Of a stretch of DNA of 64,000 nt, positions 30,827 through 41,435 are shown piece by piece (position 1 is the first letter of the stretch; every line of letters begins with the position of its first letter). The stretch is from Plectosphaerella cucumerina (lineage: Eukaryota > Ascomycota > Sordariomycetes > Glomerellales > Plectosphaerellaceae). A program made the position numbers and the translations under genes. The DNA is taken from contig JAGPXD010000004.1 in assembly GCA_020746995.1 (NCBI GenBank), forward strand, positions 1,364,001-1,428,000, read 5' to 3'. The notes under the pieces were generated by a model. That model saw only the letters and a program-made list of their open reading frames with translations. It had not been told where the DNA came from and ran no database searches.

Positions 30827-33058
30827 TCAAGGGTGTTCGCTGAGCTCCTTCAAGCTCGCACGAAGGCAATCGATGAACGCTTCGAGCTTTTGTCGATCCA
30901 GTTGTCTCGCCGCGGATTCTGATCCTATCTCCAGGAGCTCTGCGTCCGACATTTCGGATATAGCCATGGGGGAAAGGATGTCCGACAAAGGCCTCATGAT
31001 GTGGCGCTCCACGACTTGACGACAAACATTGTCGACAAACGTTTTCATCGACACCTGCAAATGTTAGATTCGTCTGGAAACTCTCACACAGCTGTAACTC
31101 ACCTTGTAGTAGGCATTCATAGCATCCAACGCTTCTTGACAGGCACGCTCCTCCATGTCAACAATGACCCGACTCTGCAGAGCAGTGGTGATCCTTGCAA
31201 TATCTTCCAAATTGTTGCTGATGTGGAGCTTCCCATGCCATTCTTGAGCAATGGCTTGGTGGAGAGCTTTTTGAACAGTCTCTCTCTGAACCTGATTGCG
31301 ACATTTCTGGATGTTATCCGTGAAGTAGTGGTTGTATGTGATGGGCTGGCAACATTCATCCGCCCAAATCTGTGACAATTCTTCGTGTGCCCTGCGAGCC
31401 GAAGCATCAACTTTCTCCTGACACAAGAGAGAGATCTGATGCTTCAGGTCTTCGTCAGAGAAGGTCGCATCCAGAGCCTTCTGCACCCAGCTGTGGACGG
31501 CATTCAGAACTGCTTTGACGTGCTGGTCGGAAATATCGAACCACCGGCTGGCTTGTTCTTGGAATAGCTCCGTGAGTAGAGTGTGGTTGTAACTTCCGGA
31601 CAGCTCCAATCCTCGAGTGTTCTGGTAGACCTGTTGAAGATAGTGAGTCAAGAGAGGGTAAGTGAGTGGGGGATCGGGCCGACGTACACTCTTTACCCAT
31701 TTCAACATCTCCTGCTGTGAGACTTGGATTTATTGCTCTGTTTGATTTTCATCGGTCGACTCAACATCTGTATCCACAGAGCCCCTAGCTCCACGAACGA
31801 CCCGTCTCTTCGAGGCATGGACACGCATTTCCGCAGCAAAGGAGGTGTTTGCTTGGTGTACCAGAGCTCGAAGCCGCGTTTCTCGCTTGAAGAAGTCCGA
31901 ATCTGATCCAAGGTAGTGGCCTTGGAGGGCATCTCGCGTGAGACTTCCCAGGGCCATACTGCGCTCGATCAAACATGATCGCACGTCCGCGGCAGTAGAC
32001 CTCGGCTTGCCCAATCGACGCAGCTTGAGTTCGGAAGCATCTAGCTTTGTTCTGAGTTCCGCCTTGACCTTGGGAATTTCCCGCTCGATGTGATCCTGCA
32101 AGAGATCTTGCATAAATTTCTTCAGTCGAGCGGAGCCCACGCGGTCTGGGTCGATCCCGCATTGACGCCAACAAGTCTGCGCGAAGAAATCCGCCTCGTC
32201 TCGGGCCAACGCCTCTGGACTCATACCACTCGCCAAATTCTCTGGGGATGGATTCTTCAAGAGAAAGAAGCCGAGCTTGAGCTTCACGTTGTCCTCATTG
32301 TTCGCCAGTCGTGCGATGCGGTGTTCCGTGCCGCTGTTTATCAAGTCTGGCTTGGTGATAATCCCGATGGTCCTCACGCCATCAGGATCAGACTTCCTGG
32401 CCTTTTGCACAATCGGTTGATTGGCAATGTCGTTGCCGGCCTGGATAACAGCCATGATGATCGTTCGAGAGCTCTCCAAGTAACTTTCGACGAGGCGATG
32501 AACGACTTTGACATCTTCATCTGACTGATCCTCATTGGCTACCGAGATTAAACCAGGGAGGTCAACGATAGTCAGTTGAAGGCCCGTGGGTCCTTTCACC
32601 TCGATGCGGAGAACATCGAGGGAGAATGCCTTGCCACCCGAATCTCCGTATCCTCGAAGACCCATGAGACTGGAAACTTCGTCGATGATGTCGGGGAGAT
32701 CTGAGAAGTCGTTGACGTTCTTGCGGTATCCTTCGAGAAGTTTCTGTGCTTCGGGATCGTGACCTTTGTCGGCGTGGATAGTGGCCACCATCTCGCGGGC
32801 CCCCTCGGCGTGTCGAAGGATGATCTCCGTGGCGAATCGAGTACAGAGTCCGTCCTGGCGAGGAAATGGAATCTCCGTCAATCTCTCCAACACAGAGCTT
32901 TTCCCGGCGGATTGATCCCCGCAGACGACGATCTGAGGAAGAGAAACATGATTTCCAACACCAAGGGCTCGGATCTTGTCGATTTGATTGAGTCGAAAGC
33001 TGGATTGGGCAGAGCCGAGCTGCTTTGCAGGATCCCGTGGGACGTTGAGACTGCCCAT
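30827..33058 (-). CDS. Dynamin-family GTPase (Mx-like, fungal)
   Basis: Exons 33058-31766, 31711-31688, 31630-31103 and 31054-30827 give 690 residues. The GTPase domain has G1 GDQSAGKSS (47-55), the dynamin signature region with CTRFATEIIL, G3 DLPGLI and G4 TKPD. The middle domain has QPITYNHYFTDNIQK. The C-terminal part carries AYYKVSMKTFVDNVCRQVVERH and a short GED-like end, as in filamentous-fungal dynamin-like proteins lacking a PH domain. Exon 2 is a 24-nt micro-exon coding EMLKWVKS, which joins to VYQNTRGLELSGSYN exactly as the family expects. The donor of intron 1 (GTTGAG) is atypical. The role is probably membrane remodelling or fission; the exact organelle is unknown. Many fungi carry several diverged copies. 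Confidence 0.88.
31733..31759 (-). repeat. Inverted repeat, left-hand partner at 30773-30799
   Basis: Perfect 27-nt inverted copy lying inside the predicted first intron (31712-31765) of the dynamin-family gene. The two copies bracket 933 nt that hold exons 2-4. Confidence 0.85.
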
Positions 33059-34380
33059 GCTTGCGATTGTTACCCTCCCACCGCCCGCTGTATTCTAAAT
33101 CTTCCAACGGGTAGCTCTACGAGCATATATAGCACTTTGCGGGCATGTCCTTCGTCACTCTCCATCCTCCGGATTTCGCGGATCTAGGTACTAAGAAACT
33201 ATCCTGCCCGGACGTTCAGCCCCCGGGCAAGGCTATTCGAATGGATGCCGACAAGTGATGGATTGGCGTACCTAGAGGCTGCATCTTGAAGCGAACTTTG
33301 ATACTAGAGCGAATGAGAAACCTCGGCTGGATACGCAAGCGTAGAAGAAATCTTGTTTGGAGTTCATGGAAACTTTCAGCCCGCGGTGGCCTGAACCATG
33401 TTTTTCTTTATTCTTCATCCAGAGTTTGCCGGCTGCGAAGTTACTTGCCCTGTCGAAGTAAATGACCGACAAGAACAAAGAATCCATTACAACTCCAATG
33501 CGCAATCAATGGGTATGCTACGCCGCGATGTCTGGCCTTTGGGAGACCTCCTTGTAGGACACCTGGGCGAGAGGGTGACGGGGGAGCAGCTCAGCGAAGA
33601 AAGGGTTGCCAACACCAAAGTGCCTAGCACGAATCTTGAGATCTAGTGTAGATGCACCGGTGGTAAACATTCACACCGTCGTTATTGGCGAAGTCGACGG
33701 TGAAGATGATGCCGCGGGCTTGCAGGTTGAGTTTTCGCTCGGCACTCTGTTTAGTCGCTTTTTATTAGTGATAGCTCTTGGGCGTACCACCTTCACCCCG
33801 AAGGCATGAGCCTCCGTCTCCTCCGCCGAGACCGACCAGCACACCAAAACCCACAACTTATTCTCGGCCTGTGCCCCCGTGTACTCCTCGACGTCGCCTC
33901 CGTATCAACAGCCGCCACGGTCCTCGGTCATCCAGCCCGCTTGTCGCTCTTCGCCCCCTATCAGACAACGGGAGGGAGTCTCCAGTGTGGTCATTGCACA
34001 AATTCCACGTAGCTAACTTCCACTTACCTGACCTCACATTCATGCACCAGACACACTTCACTCCCATCGTTGCATAAGGTAGACAAAGACTTGCCCTCTT
34101 GATTCTCCCCTCCCACGGGGCACCCTGGCTCCCGCTCGCAAGGGAACAAATACACATAGGTAGGTTGGTAGTATACACACTCACTCCCGTGGCCATCCAG
34201 GCGGCCTGGCCTGGCCTGGCAAAAAGAACCTCCTAATACACGGTGCCGACCCCTGGCCGGCAACCCCAGCTGTGCCTCCATGCGGCCAGCTTCCATCGCC
34301 ATGCTTATCTCTTACAAAGGAAAAAAAAAAAAAGAGTACCAGAATGTGACAAACAAGTCCACATATCCCTATTCCTGTCC
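33059..34380. other. Intergenic stretch, no supported gene
   Basis: Promoter side of the GTPase gene on the left, 3' flank of the CCCH-protein gene on the right (with a run of 13 A near 34321-34333). Short frames only. Confidence 0.5.
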
Positions 34381-37300
34381 TTAGTTGTCGTGCCTAAACG
34401 TGCACTTGTCGCCCCTAGCGCACTTGCCCTGCTGCCAGAAGACACAAGGCTTGGTGCCGATGAGTGCCTTGTTGGCAGGCCGGTGAGGCGGAAGAGTTGC
34501 GCCGCCAGGCGCATTACCCTTGCGTGCTTTGCCACCGCCATTGCCATGCTTGTCGCGGCGACCGTCATGCTGATCGTGTCTGTCGCGGCTCTCCCTGCGG
34601 TCGTCGCGGCCGCCCCGGTAGTCGCGATCCCAATCCCTCTCCCTGTCGCGATCACGGTCACGGCCGTAGTCGTCACGCGGGTCGTAGCTGTCGTCATAAT
34701 CAAGTTCATCTCCATGACGTCGCGGACGCTCGTCACGGTCGTGAGAGTGCTGTGACGACGGACCAGGCGCTGCCTGCTGCTGCTGATGCTGCTGCTGCTG
34801 ATGTTGCTGTTGCTGCATCTGCGTGAGCATCATCAACTGCTGGTATCCCTGGTCGTTGGGGTTGAGGTTGTAGGGGTTGCTCGGCTGGGCCGCCGCGGCC
34901 TGAGGCTGGTTGATCTGCTCCAGCAGCGCCTGCACCTGTTGCTCGCCCAGCTTTGTCGAGGGGCCGGGTTGCTGAGCCTGCATCTGTTGGAACATGGCCA
35001 TGTACTGAGCGAACACGTCCTGTTGCGACTGCTCGGGAGGAGGCGCCTGCTGCGGCATCTGTTGGAGCTGCTGCTGCTGCTGCTGCTGTTGGTAGTAGGC
35101 TGCCCATGCGTCCTGATTGGGCTGGGCTGGCTGGACTGGCTGGGCCGGTGCCTCCACTGCCCGGGCTCTTTCCTCGGCTTCACGCTTGCTGCGAGCCGCA
35201 GAATCCTTCTGGTAGCCGGTAAGCCACTCGCGAATCCTCTCGGGATCCTTAAGCCAGGCAGGAGGCTGCGTGGCGGGGTACGGCAGGCCCTTGAACTGCT
35301 CAAACAGTTCTTCGACAGCGTTGGCGATGGCCTGAATCGCTGGGTCGGAGTAGTCGAAGCGTCGCTGGGTCCTGGGAGCTGCCGGGTTGAACGGGTTGGC
35401 GGCGCGCCAGTTCTTCACGGCGTCGGACTGGATAAGTGCCAGCGCCTGGTCAGCAGCAGGCACGTGGAGCACCTGCGAGTTCGAGTTGGCCGCCTGGAGC
35501 TGGGCGAGCTGGGCATGTTTCTGCGGCGGCGTCATGTTGTAGTTGTAACCCTCGGGCACAACCTCGCCGTTGGACGCCTGTTGCATGTTGCCGAGGAGCG
35601 ACTGCAGCTTCGCGGCCGGGTCGGCCTTGGCCGAAAGTCGCGTCTTGGCGAAGTAGCTAGCGGCATCCGGTCCATGCTGTTGAACCTCGCGCCATCGGAC
35701 CTGCATCTCCTTGTAGTGGTCGCCGTCCTGGGGAAGCCGGGCGATTTCGGCGTCCGAGTTGGGAATCGCAGGCTCGGGGGCGGGAGACTTGGGCGTCGGG
35801 GGGATGTCCGAGACGTCGGTGTAGACGACCATGAGCTCCTTTTGCTCACGCTCCTCCATCGCCTTCTGCTCTTCAGTGTGGAACGTCAAAGTGCCGCCGC
35901 GAGTCACGTAGGCCTTTGCGCGGTACTCCTCTGGGATGTTGGATAGATCAGCCAACACAGGGTCGACCCACGCGCGGCTCGAGATGTCATCATCTTCGTC
36001 GTCATCATCGTCGGTGAAGTTGCGCTGCTTCAGCATCATACCCTCGGAGCGGTCGTCGGCCGCATCCTGGGTCATGTTGTTCTCGTCCTCGGCCGCCTCC
36101 TTGTGGAAGATGCGGACCTGGGTCAGCTCGGGCTCGGGCTTCCATGTCACCCTGAGCCTGCGACGAGACTCCTTGCGCAGCCTCTTGGTGCGTTGTTCAG
36201 GGGTTTCGATGGTGTCGGGCTTGGCAGTGTCCTTCTTTGCTGTGGTGACCTCGGGCTTGCTGTTGATGGAATCGAGAAGAGAGCCGATGCTCGACAGTGC
36301 GCTCGACGACGAGGACGTCTTGGCGGGAACAGCCCTGGCAGACGCGGTCTTGGCAGAAGACGGCCTGGCAGTGTCCAGTTTGGCACGCTTCGCCGCTGTA
36401 GGTTGATCCACGTCCATGGGTGAGGCAGCACCATCCGGTTTGGAGGTGGCGGCGTCGGGTTTCGCGCTGGGTTTGACGGCCGGTCGGCTCTTGGCGGCCA
36501 GTGACGACGAAGATGGTGGCTTAGGTCGTGCGCCTTGAAGCTTGGAAGCAAGGGTACCGGCAGTCGACGGTTTAGAGGCGAACTTGCTGCCGAGCGAAGA
36601 GTTGGATCCCTCCACGTTGGCCTTCTTGACCGGGCGAGAATCCGTGGCGTCATCGTCCAGCGGTCGCTTGGTGGAAGGAGCATCCGCCGATGTCTTTGCC
36701 GGTGCGCCAGGGCGAGCGGCCGTAGCCTTGTAGGCCGACGGCGGCAGTGGCACAGGGGTTGCTTTCTTGACCTCCGTAGTACCGTTGGTCGTTTCGGTGC
36801 CAGTGTCCTTCTTGATCCTGGAGACAACGGTTCGCACCAGTTCCTTGATCTCATCGTCGCCCTTGTCGGCAAAGCGTTTGCGGACGTTCTCGAAGTTGAC
36901 GGCTTCGGCAATCTTCTTCGACATGCTGATAGCGGACATAAGCCGGAAGAGCGATTTAGGAAGCTTGCCCGAGTAGTCGGCGGCCTTGACACATCCGATG
37001 AGCGCGTTGACCATGCTCAGGATGCCCTTTTGATGGCTACCCAGGTTCTCGAGAACGGCGTCGTCGCCATATCGTTCAGCAGCATCGCATGAACGGATGT
37101 ACATCTCCTTCCTGATTTCGAGGTCTTTCTTGGCTTCCGCGATCTCGGCTGCGGGTTCGGACACCTTGACGCGCTGGTCCGCCTCTGACTTGGCCTTGAC
37201 CATTTCTGTTCGGAGCTTGATGAGAAACTCGCCCAGCTTGCGGACTCTGTCTGCGATCAACGAGCTCGTGCGAGTGAGACCGGGGTCGATGTGGGCGATT

Positions 37301-39060
37301 CCGAGCATGTCCCATACGGCCGCCTCGACCAGGTCGGTTGGCCGTGTGGCTGCACGGATGGGCTTCTTGCGCTCCTCTTCCTCCTCCTTTCGAGCCTTTC
37401 TTTGAGCCTTGGACCTTGCCGCCTCGTCGGCCTTCAGCTGCTCCGAGAAGGCATAGGGGTAATCAGCGTACTTGGGTCTACGAGGGCCCAGTGCCTTCAT
37501 GCCACGTTCGTACTCATCGATCAGCACCTTGGCCTCCTTCTCACGGTCTGACAGCTTGGCTGCAGGGATGGCTGAAGGCCTGTACTTGTCGGCGAATCGG
37601 CCCTGTATCTCGCATGGAAGTTCGTAGCCGAGGCCTGGGAGCGCCCGCTTACCGCTCTGGTTGGGTTGGGCGATCATGGGCGGCAGGCGGTCGTAGGTCT
37701 TCGTGACGGGGAGGTTGACGACGCCGGTTGAAGCGAGGAACGGTGCTCCCGGGATGGCCGGGAATGCCTTCTTCGCTGCGGGCGTACGCGACTTGAAGTC
37801 GGCCAGTTTTGCAAGTTCTGCCTCGGAGCTGAATGGCGTGGCGTTGACAGACCCAGAGGGGCCGGCGGGGGCAGAGTCTGCAGGCGAAGCAACATCTTGC
37901 TCGCCATTACTGTTGGGAGCTCGCTTCCGCTTCTTCAGTTGCTGTTCTGCCATGTCATTATCAGACACTGCTGCTTGTGTCTGGGGGTTGACATGTGCCG
38001 GAAGGTGTTGCGAGTTGAGACCAGCAAAGTTTTGTTGCTGGATGTTCAGTTCAGACAGCTGCCTGGGGGCCACAGGCTGATATGACGCCGCCGAGCTGCC
38101 TTGGGCATAGTTCATTTGCTGAGGCATGAAGTTGGCCTGCTGATGCTGATATGCCGGGGGCGAGGCTTGATGATACGCTGAAGGTGCTGGGCTCGAGTAG
38201 GGCTGGACCGGGCTGGGTTGCGGAGCTATGTGCGGGCGGAATTGCTGAGGAGATCCGGCAAAGTTCATGTCCTGCTGCGAGTTCGCCCGGCCCAGCATAT
38301 GCGGGTTCTGCTGCTGTTGCTGCTGCTGAACATGTTGCTGTTGTTGAAGCTGCTGCTGTTGCTGCTGCTGCTGCTGGACATGTTGCTGCTGCACAAGCTG
38401 TTGCGGTGGTGCCTGTTGTGCTGCGCGGACAGCCTGCTGCTGCTGCTGTGGCCGGGCAATTTGTTGCTGGGGTGTTCGGACGGCTTGCGAGAAGTCTTGA
38501 ACAGGCGAGAAAGCCTGCCTCGGAGGCTCAAAACGCGGTTGTGCCACAGGTTGGCTGCTCTGCGGGCGTGGCTGCAGCTGAGCATCTGCATACTGCTGTG
38601 GGATCTGGCCGTTGAAATTGCCCGGAGTCTGATTCGCGTACTGAAAGTGACCCTGGGTGAACTGGGGGTTTGACGAAGCGGCTGCCTGCTGTCCATATGC
38701 GTCCTGCTGGGTGTAGGCAACGGGTTGGACGGGCTGGCCTTGGGAAGCATGGGCATATGAATCATCGCCAGAATATCTGTTCTGAGCGGCATGGAACTGG
38801 CCCTGATTCAGAGCAGGGTTGGCATTAAGGTTCCCGGCGTGTGTCGTCTGCATCTGCTGAGCGTGCCCATAGAGGCCTGAATCAACTGGCGGTGCTTGCT
38901 CAACAGGAGGTTGTGAGAAGGCATTTTGGCCGTGAATGTTCTGAGGCCATCCCTGGATGGCATTGAACTGAGGCTCTTCATCAAAGGCATAGCCGTTGGG
39001 CCATATGTTGCCTTGACCTTGGTTTGCACCAGGCTGGCTGGTGTTTTGCCAGTCCTGCAT
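34381..39060 (-). CDS. PNUTS/Ppn1-like PP1-binding protein with C-terminal CCCH finger
   Basis: One exon, 1559 residues from the ATG at 39060. The first third is Gln-rich with long CAG-coded runs. A helical region follows (EAVNFENVRKRFADKG, DDEIKELVRTVV) that could be a TFIIS-N/LW-type fold. Then comes RRRLRVTWKPEPEL with Val971-Thr-Trp973, the place and form of the PP1-docking RVxF motif in PNUTS, followed by QVRIF. After another Gln-rich stretch and an RD/RE-rich tail, the protein ends in a CCCH finger C1539-x7-C1547-x5-C1553-x3-H1557. PNUTS (Ppn1 in fission yeast) targets PP1 to RNA polymerase II and the cleavage/polyadenylation factor; this assignment is by domain order and is inference. 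An in-frame ATG at 39165 is possible, but a TTGTTTTCAG acceptor-like site lies between, suggesting a 5' UTR intron. Confidence 0.75.
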   Translation of the reverse strand: MQDWQNTSQPGANQGQGNIWPNGYAFDEEPQFNAIQGWPQNIHGQNAFSQPPVEQAPPVDSGLYGHAQQMQTTHAGNLNANPALNQGQFHAAQNRYSGDDSYAHASQGQPVQPVAYTQQDAYGQQAAASSNPQFTQGHFQYANQTPGNFNGQIPQQYADAQLQPRPQSSQPVAQPRFEPPRQAFSPVQDFSQAVRTPQQQIARPQQQQQAVRAAQQAPPQQLVQQQHVQQQQQQQQQLQQQQHVQQQQQQQNPHMLGRANSQQDMNFAGSPQQFRPHIAPQPSPVQPYSSPAPSAYHQASPPAYQHQQANFMPQQMNYAQGSSAASYQPVAPRQLSELNIQQQNFAGLNSQHLPAHVNPQTQAAVSDNDMAEQQLKKRKRAPNSNGEQDVASPADSAPAGPSGSVNATPFSSEAELAKLADFKSRTPAAKKAFPAIPGAPFLASTGVVNLPVTKTYDRLPPMIAQPNQSGKRALPGLGYELPCEIQGRFADKYRPSAIPAAKLSDREKEAKVLIDEYERGMKALGPRRPKYADYPYAFSEQLKADEAARSKAQRKARKEEEEERKKPIRAATRPTDLVEAAVWDMLGIAHIDPGLTRTSSLIADRVRKLGEFLIKLRTEMVKAKSEADQRVKVSEPAAEIAEAKKDLEIRKEMYIRSCDAAERYGDDAVLENLGSHQKGILSMVNALIGCVKAADYSGKLPKSLFRLMSAISMSKKIAEAVNFENVRKRFADKGDDEIKELVRTVVSRIKKDTGTETTNGTTEVKKATPVPLPPSAYKATAARPGAPAKTSADAPSTKRPLDDDATDSRPVKKANVEGSNSSLGSKFASKPSTAGTLASKLQGARPKPPSSSSLAAKSRPAVKPSAKPDAATSKPDGAASPMDVDQPTAAKRAKLDTARPSSAKTASARAVPAKTSSSSSALSSIGSLLDSINSKPEVTTAKKDTAKPDTIETPEQRTKRLRKESRRRLRVTWKPEPELTQVRIFHKEAAEDENNMTQDAADDRSEGMMLKQRNFTDDDDDEDDDISSRAWVDPVLADLSNIPEEYRAKAYVTRGGTLTFHTEEQKAMEEREQKELMVVYTDVSDIPPTPKSPAPEPAIPNSDAEIARLPQDGDHYKEMQVRWREVQQHGPDAASYFAKTRLSAKADPAAKLQSLLGNMQQASNGEVVPEGYNYNMTPPQKHAQLAQLQAANSNSQVLHVPAADQALALIQSDAVKNWRAANPFNPAAPRTQRRFDYSDPAIQAIANAVEELFEQFKGLPYPATQPPAWLKDPERIREWLTGYQKDSAARSKREAEERARAVEAPAQPVQPAQPNQDAWAAYYQQQQQQQQLQQMPQQAPPPEQSQQDVFAQYMAMFQQMQAQQPGPSTKLGEQQVQALLEQINQPQAAAAQPSNPYNLNPNDQGYQQLMMLTQMQQQQHQQQQHQQQQAAPGPSSQHSHDRDERPRRHGDELDYDDSYDPRDDYGRDRDRDRERDWDRDYRGGRDDRRESRDRHDQHDGRRDKHGNGGGKARKGNAPGGATLPPHRPANKALIGTKPCVFWQQGKCARGDKCTFRHDN
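38300..38450 (-). repeat. CAG/CAA array coding poly-Gln
   Basis: Several runs of Gln codons in the PNUTS-like gene, mixed CAG and CAA. Similar shorter arrays lie at about 34770-34815 and 35065-35095. Confidence 0.75.
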
Positions 39061-41435
39061 CTTGCAGGAGGCAGGCGTTTGACTTTGGTCTAAGTTGATT
39101 GGCTGAAAACAAGGTGGAGACGGTGGTTCTGACTGGCCAGTTGGCTGTGGCTGGGAGCCAATCAACGAGGGAGGGTCTGTTCCAGGCCTGGAGCAGACTA
39201 GCGGCGGATGACGGCGGGTCGCGGCCGATTCAGATGGCGAAGCAGCTCAAGTGTAGAAATGGTTCACCTCGCAGTGAGGCTGTCGCACTGGCAAAACGGA
39301 ATGTGCAATTAGCATATGAACATGGCAACGAGTATAAGGCTTCAAAATTACCAATGGTGAAGTTGATTCGCTGGGAAGAAATCGTTGAACGGGTGAAAAC
39401 AATGGGATCTAGAAACATGATGATTAGCTATCAAGTCAATCGCATTGTGTGTCTGTCTGTGGTGGTGATGATGATGATGATTTGCGGAGGTTAAAGAATG
39501 CAGGCGTCGGTTGTGGTGGCGATGGCGCCCGATCAAGACGGAGACCCCATGGCAAAGGCTGGCCAAAAAGCGGAGAAAGCGGCAAGGCGTTGATTCCCAG
39601 TGTGGTTCGAGAAGGCTGCGGTGTGTGTTCGACTGCCAACACGGTGGTGGTGAGAGCCTCGGGAGAAGCAGCAGCACCACCTTGAATCACCAAGGACCAA
39701 CAAGGGCAGTGGAGACCGCAGGGTATTGGGGAAAAGGACAACGACTGTGGAAGTCCGAGTCTGGGGAAAATGGCCCAAGTTGTGTCTTGTCTTGGTGTGT
39801 GGTGGCAAGGTGTAAGAAAGCCCAAGGTTGCCTGTCTTTGCTCCCGCAGCAGCCGACTTCGAGTTCTCGACCGACGACAGAGTGGCGGGCAAAGGTTCTG
39901 GGAATAGCAGCAAATTGCTAGGGTGGTTCGCGCAACTTGAGCATTCTCCAACCAGACGAGGACGGGATTATGCCACCTCCTCACAAGGCTCGCATGACCC
40001 CTTGCAGGAAAAGAAGAGAGAGAGGTGCGCGCAACGTGCTTTGCTTTGCTTTGCTGCAGTGGTCGCGGTAGGCGTCCATGTTTGCCTCAGCCGGCTCGAG
40101 GCGTCTCTTGCTTGGTCGAGTCGTCACCGCCAGTCTCAGACGCAGCCAACCCCCCTGGGAAAAAAACATCCTGCTTTGCAGGCAAGCGCTTTTTAAAGAA
40201 GAAGAGTGTTACTCTTGTTGCCTTGTCTTCATGGGTGACCTGCGAGCGTCTGGTGTGACCTCGAAGCTTTAGGCTGGCTGCGAGAGTCCACACGTCGAGC
40301 GCAGGCAACGTCATGAATTGAATGCAATTTTAAGTTCTCACGTTCCCCGTGGCGACTTCTTGTAGTCGACTGTAGGTCTCCGTGACGTGTGCTGCATCGG
40401 ACCAGGGTGATGTTGCAAACTGGCTGGCAGTTCTGGCGGCCTGTTTGTGGTGGGTGGTAAAGAGGGGAGCGACGGGGAAATGGGGGGATGGGAGATGGGC
40501 ATTTTTGGGGGGGATTTTGATCTTCCTCATGCGACCGCGAACCGTACCTGAATTGCTTGCCCCCTCCTGTTTATGTCCGGATCTGGTATCCTGCCATCGA
40601 CTTTATGCGCATCCCGCGTTCCTTTAATCAACCGGTAACAACGCGCGGGCTATTGATGCGGCCGTCAAGCGCGCAGATGTACAATGTAGAGAGAGAAAGA
40701 AGTCCGGAGCGTCCTGTTTAGCAGGGAACGAAGGTCGTTGGGCAGTGACAAGAGGGCGAGGCGAGGCAGAAGGCGTGCGCGCCGCGAGCGGAAATCCACG
40801 CTTAAAGAGCCACGGATGCTTTCGTTTCAATTCAAGAGAGACGAGAGATGATCGCGCAGCAATATCGAATGGCCTTTGTTGTCTGCGTGACGCTGGGCGA
40901 TGTTGTGTTGATGGCAGAGCGTGGCTCCCGACCGTCGAGGGAGGAGGATGAAGGAGGAGAGAAAAGCTAGGAGCTGTGGAGGACCACTGATCACCTGTTC
41001 ATTTGGGCCCGGCGCTCTTTGGGGGGGTCAACACCGCTGGGGCCCATCACGCTAGTAGGCGCCAAAGATTACTAAGGGAAGGCAGGAGGGAGGAGGTTCA
41101 TGTAAGTATCCGGCTATATCGCAGTATCCGGTGTGGATGCGTTATCGCTTATCGCCCCCTTAGCGTCGAATGTCATCGTGGCTTGACCACCTGGGCAGGT
41201 GGGAAATCGAACACATCAGCGAAGCGAAGCTTGGAGGCTACGGACGGCCTTCGTGGGGACCTCTTTTGCGACCACAGACTTGCCTAAACAACTCCCCCCT
41301 GACGACTTCCACGAAGTGAACCTCCACAGAGTACTTCAAACTACGCTCCCGACTCCAGTCTCGACCTTCTTCCAGAACAATAGCCCCTCCTATAGCTGGC
41401 CAAGCTACCCAAGCTAAGGCCCCGAGCTCCCCGCC
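39061..41435. other. Intergenic stretch, no supported gene
   Basis: Divergent promoter space between the PNUTS-like gene and SLY1. The left part likely holds a 5' UTR intron of the former. A short GAT microsatellite lies near 39465-39482. No credible coding frame. Confidence 0.5.
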
